A DNA stretch of 64,000 nucleotides from Lachnospiraceae bacterium. Lineage in GTDB: Bacteria; Bacillota; Clostridia; Lachnospirales; Lachnospiraceae. The DNA lies in contig VSNQ01000002.1 of assembly GCA_009774395.1 (NCBI GenBank), forward strand, positions 29,071 through 93,070, in the 5' to 3' direction. A model generated the notes under the pieces. It was given only the letters and a program-made list of their open reading frames with translations. It had not been told where the DNA came from and did no database searches. The position numbers and the translations under genes were made by a program. Shown one piece after another: positions 51,819 to 60,106 of the stretch (position 1 is the first letter of the stretch; each line of letters starts with the position of its first letter).

Positions 51819-53195
51819 TTGACTAGGGAGGAAAAATTGCGGCGTTTTGCTGCTGTTGTGGTTTTTCTGATTGTAATAGGGGCTGTTTTATCAATTACGG
51901 GAAAGATTGTGCGGGCAAAATTTATTGGGGATTCTACGACCATTGTAAATGGCTTTTACGCAGAGAAAAAGAATGATATCGATTTGCTGGTACTGGGCAG
52001 CAGCAACAGCTTTTGTACGATAAATCCGCTGGTGCTTTATGAACAATATGGAATTGCGGCGTATGATTTTGGTAGTTCGTCCCAGCCGTTAAATATTACG
52101 GTGCTTTATTTAAAAGAAGCGTTTCGGAGGCAGAAGCCAAAGGTCGTTGCGCTGGAAATCAATATGATTGTGGGGGATAGCCTTTCTGGCGGTTATGAGT
52201 CAGGGCTTCGCTGGGGTCTTACGGATATGCCGCTGTCTATTGATAAACTAAAATGTATTTATCAGTCGGTAGGAGCTGTCAACGCAGAGTATTTTTCTTA
52301 TGTTTTTCCAATATTTCGTTATCATAACCGCTGGAAGGAGATAAGCAAAATCGACTATACCTACGATAAGCTGGATAAGACAAATTATACAAAAGGTTAT
52401 CTGGAAACACAGTCTGTAACAGAAACGGAAGTGAATTTGGCAGACTACCAAGCAGAAGGGACATCGTGGATTGAACAGGAAAATATGCGATATCTTGACG
52501 AGATCGCAGCGCTTTGTAAGAAAAACGGGGCAGAGCTGCTATTGTTTAAATCACCAAAGGAGGGTTGGTATCAATATGATACAAAAGCGGTTCGTGCACT
52601 TGCTATAGAGCGGGGTTTGAATTTTGTGGATTACAATGAATTGTATGCGCAAGGAGTATTAGAACTGGATACACGGGGGGACTTTCGCGATAATCAGCAT
52701 CTCAATGATTTTGGTGCGGCAAAAGTATCGGCGCATTTTGGCAGTTATATTCAAGAGCATTATGCCTTATCAGACAGGCGTGAAGAATCAGAACGTTTGG
52801 GCGTAGAAAATGCATGGGATGCAGCTTTAAGGTACAAAAAGCGTAGTGGGCAGCAGGAATTTATGGCGGCGCAGACAGCAAAGGATTGTTTGGAACTGTT
52901 GCAAAACGATAAGGATTATGTGTTAATTGTAACGGAAACGAATGCGGATAACAGTGGCAAAGTGCAGCAATGGGTATATGAAGACAAGAGGGTGGTATGG
53001 AAACAATTTTGGGAAAAGGATGGTGTTGCACACCGCAAAATTGGTGACAGCGAACTGGTGCTTGCTAAATTGGGCGCTATTTACCAAGTGCTGATCGATG
53101 GTGTAGAACAATATCAGGCAGGAAGCAAGTGGAATATTGTCGTCTATGATAAAGTTACAAAAAGCGTGTCGGCAAGTTTCGCGTTTGATAGGTAG
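51819..53195 (+). CDS. Membrane-anchored SGNH/AlgJ-like acyltransferase partner
   Basis: 458 residues from TTG 51819, with GGAGG 7 bases upstream. One N-terminal membrane helix (FAAVVVFLIVIGAVLSITG) places the rest outside. DLLVLGSSNSFCTINPL carries the Ser-containing block I, ALEINMIVGDS corresponds to a later block, and DNQHLNDFGAAKVSAHF has the DxxH-type His. Such proteins complete acyl transfer from the MBOAT partner to the glycan or act as its esterase. The last ~120 residues are extra and of unknown function. Confidence 0.82.
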   Translation: MTREEKLRRFAAVVVFLIVIGAVLSITGKIVRAKFIGDSTTIVNGFYAEKKNDIDLLVLGSSNSFCTINPLVLYEQYGIAAYDFGSSSQPLNITVLYLKEAFRRQKPKVVALEINMIVGDSLSGGYESGLRWGLTDMPLSIDKLKCIYQSVGAVNAEYFSYVFPIFRYHNRWKEISKIDYTYDKLDKTNYTKGYLETQSVTETEVNLADYQAEGTSWIEQENMRYLDEIAALCKKNGAELLLFKSPKEGWYQYDTKAVRALAIERGLNFVDYNELYAQGVLELDTRGDFRDNQHLNDFGAAKVSAHFGSYIQEHYALSDRREESERLGVENAWDAALRYKKRSGQQEFMAAQTAKDCLELLQNDKDYVLIVTETNADNSGKVQQWVYEDKRVVWKQFWEKDGVAHRKIGDSELVLAKLGAIYQVLIDGVEQYQAGSKWNIVVYDKVTKSVSASFAFDR

Positions 53196-53211
53196 AAGTG
53201 AGGTGAGATAA

Positions 53212-53852
53212 ATGAATACATTACCCATACAAGATATGAGTAATACCTTTGTGGAACATTTTCTTGTAATTAATAATTTTGTGGTAATGTTGGCAGGCAG
53301 ATGAAAGATTCGCTGTGCCGCATTCTTGGAGATAGGGTACAATACCAATGGCACGAAAACAATGATAATATCGTAATTCCCGATGTTTCCATTAATTGTA
53401 ATATACGAAACAGAAAAAGTGTATCATTAACGGGAATACCAATGATGATTATGGAAGTTCTATCAAAGGCAACAGAAGACTATGATCGTGGTGAGAAAAT
53501 GGTAACAGTTCAGGTAGGTCTGCGCAGTTACTGCGCTGACCGTAATAAAATGTAGTGGTTGAAGGTATCCAGCCCATCGCGAAGCGATTTCCAATGGCTG
53601 GATACGTAACAGTTCAATGGGTTATCTGAACTGTTACAGAAAATGGAAATTTATCAAAAAGTAGGTGTTTCGGAATACTGGATTGTGGATTGGCGAAAGA
53701 AACAGGTTGAAATCTATTTGAACGATGATAAAGAAGATGGAACAACCTATTTTTATCTATATAAGACTGTAACAGAAAAAAACAAAGAGGATTTGCAGCT
53801 TGTTATGTTCCCTAATATTAAAACAGATGTTGATGAATTATTTAATATTTAA
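53212..53852 (+). pseudogene. Uma2-family (DUF820) nuclease-like gene, inactivated by a frameshift and a family D insertion
   Basis: Joined pieces read IVIPDVSINCNIRNR, IPMMIMEVLSKATEDYDRGEK, then after the insertion MEIYQKVGVSEYWIVDWRKK. This is the Uma2 PD-(D/E)XK-like core (PD...EVLS...K...Y...G..EYWIVD). The N-terminal piece from ATG 53212 (LEHFLVINNFVVMLAGR-like) is in a different frame from the core. At 53502-53637 a family D element with 8-bp duplication (AGAAAATG) splits the core; removing 144 bp restores the frame exactly. The element carries stop codons, so the gene cannot be functional. Confidence 0.8.
53502..53637. mobile_element. Family D element (IS66-type MITE), copy 2, inside the Uma2 gene
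   Basis: 136 bp with ends GTAACAGTTCAG / CTGAACTGTTAC and an exact 8-bp duplication AGAAAATG (53494-53501 and 53638-53645). Internal hairpin GGTCTGCGCAG/CTGCGCTGACC, GTAGTGG linker, stem GTATCCAGCC/GGCTGGATAC, and inner hairpin ATCGC-GAA-GCGAT. The primary sequence differs strongly from copies 1 and 3, yet the pairing plan is the same. Confidence 0.9.
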
Positions 53853-53942
53853 TATTTCATAAGGAGTTGGGGAAACGGCTGTGCAGCGGGGGGAATAAGG
53901 ATTGGATACGCAAAAGAGATAAAGGGATGTTTTGGAGGAAGA

Positions 53943-55508
53943 GTGAAAGAAAACGCACACTGTGAAACAATAAAGCGCCTTTCTTCCCTTGTATGTGCCT
54001 TGGGCAAAGCGAAAGGAATAATAAAAATTATGAAAAAAGCACAAGTAAATCAAAAGAATATAAAATCAATAATAAAAGAAATCAATACAAAAGGAATTAG
54101 TGCAAAAGAAATTAATACAGAAAGAAGTATTGCAAGAGAAATCAATACAAAAGAAATCTATACAAAAGAAATCAATACAAAAGAAATTATTTTAAAAGGA
54201 ACTACCATAAAAGACACAATGAAAAGAACAGTGGATTATAAAATTGCAGCGCTTACTTTAGCGGTTCTGCTTTTAATACCAACAGCTACTGCCTGCGGAA
54301 ATAAGAATATAAGCGAGAGCGCAAATATTCGGTCAAATATAGAAGCAAACGAAAATTCTAGTATGCAAACGAATACGGAAATAAATATAAATTCTAATAC
54401 ACAAACAAACACGGAAACAAACATAGATTCTAATACGCAAACAAATACAGAAGCAAACAAAGAATCCAATACGCAAACGAATACAGAAACAACCCCAGAT
54501 TCCAAAACTGCCCTTAATCATAAGACAGACCAGCAGACAGCACAAGGGCAGATTTTTCTATATGGTGAAACGCACAGCCAAGAGAAAATATTAGATAAAG
54601 AACTGGAAATATGGGGTACTTATTACCGTGAAAACGGGATGCAGGATTTATTTGTGGAGCTTCCCTATTACACTGCCGAATTTTTAAATCTGTGGATGAA
54701 AGCAGAGGACGATACAATATTAGAGGAATTATTTCAGGACTTCGAAGGAACAGAGGTTTCTACGCCGCAAGTAAAGGCATTTTATAAGAAAATAAAGGAG
54801 AATTATCCGAATACAATCTTTCACGGAACAGATGTAGGCCATCAGTATAATACAACCGGCAAACGTTATATGGAATATCTATTGTCGAGTGACAGCGATA
54901 AATCGGAGGAATGTGCGCTTTGTCAGGAATCCATTGATCAAGGACAGTATTACTATGAACAAAATGACAGCGTATATCGTGAAAATAAAATGGTGGAGAA
55001 TTTTAAACGGGAATATAGTAAACTAAACGGGACAGATATTATGGGGATCTATGGATCGGGGCATACATCAATAGAAGGGTTGGATTACGCGACGCAAACG
55101 ATTCCCTGTATGGCAAATCAGCTAAAACAGCAGTATGGAGAACTTGTCAGCACCAAAGATTTAACAATGTATGCCTATGATATTGACCCGATTAGAACAG
55201 AAACAATGCAGATTGGCGGCAAGACATATCAGGCGCTGTACTATGGAAAACAGGATTTATCAGAAATCTTTCCGCAATACCAGTGCAGAGAGTTCTGGCG
55301 GCTGGAGAACGCATATAACGACTTTAAGGACAGCGCATTAACAGGAGAGTATCTGCCATATCATAATTATATTATGCTGGTAGAGGAGCAGCAGGTCTTT
55401 GTAATCGACTATACCAGCGCTGATGGTTCTGTAGAACGGCAGTATTTCCGCTCAGATGGAAATAGCTGGGAAGGCACAGCCACAACGGAGCGGTTTGTAG
55501 TGGAGTAG
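53943..55508 (+). CDS. Tiki/ChaN/EreA-superfamily lipoprotein with a repeat-rich N-terminal extension
   Basis: 521 residues if begun at GTG 53943, where GGAGG is 4 bases upstream. A standard lipoprotein signal lies inside, at about residues 93-118: KIAALTLAVLLLIPTATACG with lipobox Cys. The next ~70 residues are a low-complexity NTQTNTETN repeat. The folded domain starts at IFLYGETHSQEK and includes DLFVELPYYT, FHGTDVGHQY and MGIYGSGHT, the Glu/His pattern of the Tiki/EreA-like family. An internal start at ATG 54219 would give a normal lipoprotein but has no ribosome binding site in range. Function unknown. Confidence 0.72.
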   Translation: MKENAHCETIKRLSSLVCALGKAKGIIKIMKKAQVNQKNIKSIIKEINTKGISAKEINTERSIAREINTKEIYTKEINTKEIILKGTTIKDTMKRTVDYKIAALTLAVLLLIPTATACGNKNISESANIRSNIEANENSSMQTNTEININSNTQTNTETNIDSNTQTNTEANKESNTQTNTETTPDSKTALNHKTDQQTAQGQIFLYGETHSQEKILDKELEIWGTYYRENGMQDLFVELPYYTAEFLNLWMKAEDDTILEELFQDFEGTEVSTPQVKAFYKKIKENYPNTIFHGTDVGHQYNTTGKRYMEYLLSSDSDKSEECALCQESIDQGQYYYEQNDSVYRENKMVENFKREYSKLNGTDIMGIYGSGHTSIEGLDYATQTIPCMANQLKQQYGELVSTKDLTMYAYDIDPIRTETMQIGGKTYQALYYGKQDLSEIFPQYQCREFWRLENAYNDFKDSALTGEYLPYHNYIMLVEEQQVFVIDYTSADGSVERQYFRSDGNSWEGTATTERFVVE

Positions 55509-55527
55509 GAATAAGGAGATATAAACA

Positions 55528-56058
55528 ATGATACAGTACAAATTGATCAAAGAGCAAGAAATTAACCGTAGTTTATTTCAAGATTTTATCCGCCGCCAAG
55601 TTGTTACAGACTGCTGGCGCAAGGTAAATGGCGAATGGTGCATTCAGAGTGACCCATTTATTGATGATTGGTCAGAGGAAGACTATAAGACATTAATTAT
55701 CTGCTTAAAAAATACAGTATCCACAGGCGGTTTTGTATATGGTGCATTTGAGAATGGCAGTCTGAAAGGTTTTGTATCTGTAGAACCGAAATTATTCGGC
55801 TCTAGGCAGCAGTATTTGGACTTATCAAGTATTCATGTATCACAGGATATGCGTGGACAAGGAATTGGAAAAGCATTGTTTTTGGCAGCAAAAGAGTGGG
55901 CAAAGAAACATAATGCCCAAAAGCTTTATATCTCCGCTCATTCTGCTGTGGAAAGCCAAGCGTTCTATTATGCAATGGGCTGCGTAGATTCTCAAGAATA
56001 CAATCAAAGGCACGTAGAAGCAGAACCATTTGATCGGCAGTTGGAATGCAGCATTTAA
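55528..56058 (+). CDS. GNAT-family N-acetyltransferase
   Basis: 176 residues. The acetyl-CoA binding motif A reads SIHVSQDMRGQGIGKALFLAA, with motif B around KLYISAHSAVESQAFYYAMGC. Substrate unknown. AAGGAG precedes ATG 55528. It follows the lipoprotein gene by 19 bp and may share its transcript. A family A palindrome after the stop could end transcription from both sides, as typA converges on it. Confidence 0.88.
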   Translation: MIQYKLIKEQEINRSLFQDFIRRQVVTDCWRKVNGEWCIQSDPFIDDWSEEDYKTLIICLKNTVSTGGFVYGAFENGSLKGFVSVEPKLFGSRQQYLDLSSIHVSQDMRGQGIGKALFLAAKEWAKKHNAQKLYISAHSAVESQAFYYAMGCVDSQEYNQRHVEAEPFDRQLECSI

Positions 56059-56094
56059 AAAATGTATAATTTTTAAATGCTGCATATAGTAATA

Positions 56095-56191
56095 GGGCTG
56101 TCGCAATAAGCTTTGATTATACAAGATATAGTATAAATAGCAACACGGTGTCAGACTATTTTGTATACGTTTTCCTTATTGCGGCAGCCCC
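56095..56191. mobile_element. Family A palindromic element, copy 5, between convergent genes
   Basis: 97 bp, ends GGGCTGTCGCAATAAG and CTTATTGCGGCAGCCCC (actual right end CCTTATTGCGGCAGCCCC). It lies 7 bp after the typA stop and 37 bp after the acetyltransferase stop. Its long hairpin may act as a terminator for both. Confidence 0.7.
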
Positions 56192-56197
56192 ATATGA

Positions 56198-58027
56198 TTA
56201 TTTTTTGATTCCAGCCCGCTTCCGTAGCGTCGGATCTAAGATTTTCTTGCGAATACGCAGATTTTCCGGCGTAACTTCGAGTAATTCATCTGTGTCAATA
56301 AAATCCAGCGCCTGCTCCAAGCTTAAAACCCTTGGCGGTGTTAGGCGCAGCGCTTCATCCGCACTAGAAGATCGCGTGTTTGTCAACTGCTTTTTCTTGC
56401 AGACATTTAATTCAATATCTTCGCCTTTGCCGTTTTGTCCTACCACCATTCCAGCATAAACCTTCTCCCCAGGGCCAATAAACAGCGTACCGCGCTCCTG
56501 TGCATTGTATAATCCGTAAGTGATTGCTTCACCTGCCTCGAACGCAATTAACGAGCCTTGTTTCCGATACTGAATATCGCCCTTATAAGGTCCATAGCAG
56601 TCAAAAATCGTATTTAGAATACCATTTCCCTTTGTGTCAGTTAAAAATTCGCCACGATAGCCAATTAAGCCGCGTGAGGGAATAGAAAATTCTAGCCTTG
56701 CATAGCCGCCACTAGCCTTGCCCATATTTTGCAGTTCGCCTTTGCGCTGGCTGAGTTTTTCAATAACAGTGCCAGAATATTCTTCAGGTACATCAACATA
56801 GGCAATTTCCATGGGCTCTAATTTTTTACCATTTTCATCTTCTTTATAAAGAACTTCTGCCTTACTTACTGCAAATTCATACCCCTCACGGCGCATAGTT
56901 TCGATTAAAACGGACAAATGCAGTTCGCCACGGCCGGAAACCTTAATGCAGTCAGGGCTTTCCGTATCCTCGACACGCAGCGAAACATCCGTGTTTAACT
57001 CTCTGTATAGCCTGTCACGAATATGGCGGCTTGTGACATATTTACCCTCTTGTCCGGCAAGCGGAGAATCGTTGACCATAAACTGCATAGCAATCGTAGG
57101 CTCACTGATTTTCTGAAATGGAATTGGACATACATTGTCGCAAGAGCAGAGCGTATCACCGATACGGATATCCGCAATGCCCGAAATCGCTACAATAGAA
57201 CCGATTCCTGCTTCTTTCACTTCAACTTTGTTTAAACCATCAAATTCATAGAGTTTGCTGATTTTGACTTTTTTCTGTTTGTCTGGTTCGTGGTGGTTGC
57301 AGATAATAACCTCTTGATTGGTCTGAATTGTGCCATTATCCACCTTGCCGACGCCAATGCGTCCTATATATTCGTTATAATCTATTGTACTGATTAAAAC
57401 CTGCGTGCCTGCTTCTGGATCGCCCTCTGGTGCTGGAATATAGCTGCAAATCGTTTCAAACAGTGGTGTCATGTCGCTGCCTTCAGTGTCTGGATCAAGG
57501 GATGCAGTACCTGCTTTTGCAGAAGCGTATACAAAAGGGCAGTCCAACTGTGCATCCTCTGCATCAAGTTCCAGAAACAATTCTAAAACTTCATCCACTA
57601 CTTCCGCAGCACGTGCTTCAGGACGGTCGATTTTATTAATGCATACAATAACAGGCAGCTTTAACTCCAATGCTTTGCGCAGAACAAATTTTGTCTGCGG
57701 CATAGCGCCCTCAAAGGCATCTACAACGAGAATCACGCCGTTTACCATTTTCAGCACACGTTCAACTTCTCCGCCGAAATCCGCGTGTCCCGGTGTATCA
57801 ATAATATTAATTTTGGTGTTTTTGTACATAACCGCTGTATTTTTGGATAAAATCGTAATGCCGCGTTCCCGCTCTAGATCGTTAGAATCCATTACGCGCT
57901 CTGCAACCTCCTGATTTTCTCGAAAAACGCCGCTTTGCTTTAACAACTCGTCCACTAAAGTTGTTTTACCGTGGTCAACATGAGCAATAATTGCTACATT
58001 TCTGACATCTTCTCTTTTCTGCTTCAT
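56198..58027 (-). CDS. typA: Ribosome-binding translational GTPase TypA/BipA
   Basis: 609 residues. GTPase motifs are NVAIIAHVDHGKTT, RERGITI, DTPGHADF, NKIDRP and YASAKAG. Domain layout follows EF-G without domain IV, with the TypA-specific C-terminal region (FSIPSRGLIGYRGEFLTDTK, NGKGEDIELNVCKKKQLTN). It binds ribosomes and helps assembly and stress or cold adaptation. The start is the ATG read on the minus strand from 58027, giving KQKREDVRNVAII, with GAGAGGAG just before it. Confidence 0.97.
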   Translation of the reverse strand: MKQKREDVRNVAIIAHVDHGKTTLVDELLKQSGVFRENQEVAERVMDSNDLERERGITILSKNTAVMYKNTKINIIDTPGHADFGGEVERVLKMVNGVILVVDAFEGAMPQTKFVLRKALELKLPVIVCINKIDRPEARAAEVVDEVLELFLELDAEDAQLDCPFVYASAKAGTASLDPDTEGSDMTPLFETICSYIPAPEGDPEAGTQVLISTIDYNEYIGRIGVGKVDNGTIQTNQEVIICNHHEPDKQKKVKISKLYEFDGLNKVEVKEAGIGSIVAISGIADIRIGDTLCSCDNVCPIPFQKISEPTIAMQFMVNDSPLAGQEGKYVTSRHIRDRLYRELNTDVSLRVEDTESPDCIKVSGRGELHLSVLIETMRREGYEFAVSKAEVLYKEDENGKKLEPMEIAYVDVPEEYSGTVIEKLSQRKGELQNMGKASGGYARLEFSIPSRGLIGYRGEFLTDTKGNGILNTIFDCYGPYKGDIQYRKQGSLIAFEAGEAITYGLYNAQERGTLFIGPGEKVYAGMVVGQNGKGEDIELNVCKKKQLTNTRSSSADEALRLTPPRVLSLEQALDFIDTDELLEVTPENLRIRKKILDPTLRKRAGIKK

Positions 58028-58478
58028 AATTATTTCTCCTCTCTTGACATTTCTATATAAATGTGGTAATTTTAGAAAAATATAATAATTGTAATATATG
58101 CCAATAAAAACGCCGGTATTTCGGGAAGTTGATAGCAATATTGTTATAAGAAACTTTTTTGTTTTGTGAAACTGCTATAAGTTTTCCCGCAAATTTCTCC
58201 GATATTAATAAAAACTATTTATTTTAGGAAAATTCCCAAAGAAATGGCATAAAAAGCATACTGCGGGGATGAACCTTTTTATTTCAAATTTTATTATAAA
58301 ATTCCTCAAAACTGTATTAGTATACCATTCATGGATAATTTTTGCAACTCGAATGTCGAAAATATTATGTTGAAGTATGTAGAAAAAAGACTTGAAATAT
58401 ATTTTTTTTGTTGTAATCTATTATAAAGGTACTTTTTTTGCGAAAAGTTTCTAAACTAATTTTAAAAATGGAGGAATA
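58028..58478. other. AT-rich divergent intergenic region
   Basis: It separates typA (minus) from the OB-fold gene (plus). No gene. Long A/T tracts, a TTATAAAGG at about 58421 that may be a plus-strand -10 region, but no well-spaced -35. No repeats of families A to E. Confidence 0.4.
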
Positions 58479-58538
58479 ATGGTAAAATATGGGAATATAA
58501 ATAATAGTACATACCAAAATAAAAATTCTTTTGTATAA
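58479..58538 (+). CDS. Possible 19-residue leader peptide
   Basis: ATG 58479 preceded by GGAGG (58470-58474); it encodes MVKYGNINNSTYQNKNSFV and a TAA stop, 17 bp before the OB-fold gene start. The good ribosome binding site is the only evidence; it could be a leader controlling the next gene or chance. Confidence 0.3.
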   Translation: MVKYGNINNSTYQNKNSFV

Positions 58539-58555
58539 GAAGGGAGAACAAAGAT

Positions 58556-59200
58556 ATGACAGATAAGGTAATTGAAAACAATCAGGTAACAGTAATGGGG
58601 GAAATCATAAGCGACTTTTCCTTCAGCCATGAGATTTTTGGTGAAGGCTTCTATATGGTGGATATTCAGGTGGCTCGGCTGTCAGAGTCTATGGATATTA
58701 TACCTGTAATGGTTTCTGAGCGTCTGCTGGATGTAAGCGGCGACTACAAAGGTATGATGGTAGTCATTAACGGTCAATTCCGTTCTTACAACAGGCATGA
58801 GGAGCGCAAGAATAAGCTGGTGCTTTCCGTATTTGCTCGTGAGATTGAGTTTGTAGACGAAATCAGCGAAAACATTAAGACAAATCAAATTTTCCTTGAC
58901 GGCTTTGTATGTAAGGCGCCTGTTTACAGGAAAACACCATTAGGCAGAGAGATCGCTGATTTACTGCTTGCAGTGAACCGTCCTTATGGCAAATCGGATT
59001 ATATTCCCTGCATCTGCTGGGGCAGGAATGCAAGATACGCTTCGAACTTTGCAGTTGGCGAGCGCTGCCTTGTATGGGGAAGAATCCAGTCAAGAGAGTA
59101 CATGAAAAAAATATCAGAGGAGGATTTGGAAAAGAGAATCGCTTACGAAGTATCCGTTAGTAAGCTTGAAATTCCGAACGACGAGCCAGCAGCAGAGTAA
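58556..59200 (+). CDS. Tandem OB-fold single-stranded DNA-binding-like protein
   Basis: 214 residues with two SSB/PriB-like OB folds: the first around NQVTVMGEIISDFSFSHEIF to VLSVFAREIEFV, the second around NQIFLDGFVCKAPVYRKTPL, REIADLLLAVNRPYGKSDYI, PCICWGRNARY and VWGRIQSREY. The second resembles canonical SSB/PriB; the first is diverged. No acidic SSB tip (DDDIPF) is present, only NDEPAAE. Such double-OB proteins occur in Clostridia; the in vivo role is not known to me. AGAAGGGAG precedes ATG 58556. Confidence 0.75.
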   Translation: MTDKVIENNQVTVMGEIISDFSFSHEIFGEGFYMVDIQVARLSESMDIIPVMVSERLLDVSGDYKGMMVVINGQFRSYNRHEERKNKLVLSVFAREIEFVDEISENIKTNQIFLDGFVCKAPVYRKTPLGREIADLLLAVNRPYGKSDYIPCICWGRNARYASNFAVGERCLVWGRIQSREYMKKISEEDLEKRIAYEVSVSKLEIPNDEPAAE

Positions 59201-59354
59201 CGTCTGCATAAGCGTTTTCAAAGTATTACATATACCATTTTCGTCCGCACAGGGTATGTAATAGTTGCAAAATTGGATGGAGTGTGCTATCATGTTTGCG
59301 TACCAAGACTATCAAGTATAAGTAATACGGAAGAAAGGTTATGGGTATTGATAA

Positions 59355-59846
59355 ATGGAACAAGGATTAGTACAGGTATACAGCGGAGAAGGACACGGAA
59401 AATCTGCGGCAGCGCTTGGCAGGGCGATACAGGTCGCCGGCACAGGCAGAAATGTCGTTATCATTAACTTTCTGAAAGGAAACCAGAGCGAAGCGTTTCT
59501 TAAGAGGATGGAGCCGGAGATAAAAATATTCCGCTTCGAGAAAAGCGAGGAGGAGTTTGCGCTGCTCTCGGAGGAACATAAGCAGGAGGAAATATACAAC
59601 ATTAAGAATGGTCTAAACTTCGCAAAGAAAGTTCTTGCTACCGGTGAATGCAGTCTACTTATTTTAGACGAAGTTCTGGGGCTTATTGACAATGGAATTA
59701 TTTCAATTGACGATTTAAAGCATATCCTTGAGGCAAAAGCAGATGATGTCGAGATTATCTTAACAGGCATTCATCTAAATGATGACGTCTGCCGGATTGC
59801 GGACGAAATCTTTAAAATTGAAGCAGTAAATTATAAGATTTTTTAA
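59355..59846 (+). CDS. cobA: Corrinoid (cob(I)alamin) adenosyltransferase, CobA/BtuR type
   Basis: 163 residues. The P-loop YSGEGHGKSAAALGRA is near residue 9, followed by VVIINFLKGN and the Walker B-like LLILDEVLGLIDNGII. CobA-type enzymes adenosylate cob(I)alamin or cobinamide with ATP. Slightly short at the C-terminus versus BtuR but complete in core. ATG 59355 has AAGAAAGG about 14 bases upstream, a little far. No other cobalamin gene is in the window. A strong terminator follows. Confidence 0.88.
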   Translation: MEQGLVQVYSGEGHGKSAAALGRAIQVAGTGRNVVIINFLKGNQSEAFLKRMEPEIKIFRFEKSEEEFALLSEEHKQEEIYNIKNGLNFAKKVLATGECSLLILDEVLGLIDNGIISIDDLKHILEAKADDVEIILTGIHLNDDVCRIADEIFKIEAVNYKIF

Positions 59847-59860
59847 GGACATAATGGATT

Positions 59861-59890
59861 GGGGCGGAAACGCCCCATCTTTTTGATTTT
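59861..59890 (+). terminator. Rho-independent terminator after cobA
   Basis: GGGGCG-GAAA-CGCCCC stem-loop followed by ATCTTTTTGATTTTT. Good stem and T-run. Confidence 0.8.
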
Positions 59891-59900
59891 TGGAGATATT

Positions 59901-60106
59901 GTAACAGTTCAGGGGGCTGTCGCATTAAGGAAAATAGATACAAGATATCATAGTACTGTGCTACATTTTATACAATATCTTGTATAGTTAAAACTTATTG
60001 CGACAGCTCCGTGGAACAGCGTAGTGGCAGAGATGCATCAAGCCACCACGAAGTGGTTTTGCATGGCTTGATGCCTGTGACAGGAAGCCAAAGGCTGAAC
60101 TGTTAC
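59901..60106. mobile_element. Family D element (IS66-type MITE), copy 3, with nested family A
   Basis: 206 bp. Left GTAACAGTTCAG, right CTGAACTGTTAC, and an exact 8-bp duplication GAGATATT (59893-59900, 60107-60114). Where copy 1 has a small hairpin (CCTAGGACTTTGG ... GCAAAGTCC), this copy has a family A palindrome. The rest (GTGGAACAGCGTAGTGGCAG, stem GCATCAAGCC/GGCTTGATGC, one CCACGAAGTGG hairpin) matches copy 1 closely. Confidence 0.9.
59914..60009. mobile_element. Family A palindromic element, copy 6 (nested in family D)
   Basis: 96 bp, ends GGGCTGTCGCATTAAG and TTGCGACAGCTCC. It replaces the first hairpin of the family D element. Confidence 0.7.

Noticed and set aside
58151..58420. Possible promoter and regulatory RNA upstream of the OB-fold gene
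   Set aside because: A/T tracts give many weak hexamer matches but none with correct spacing; nothing could be supported beyond a possible -10.
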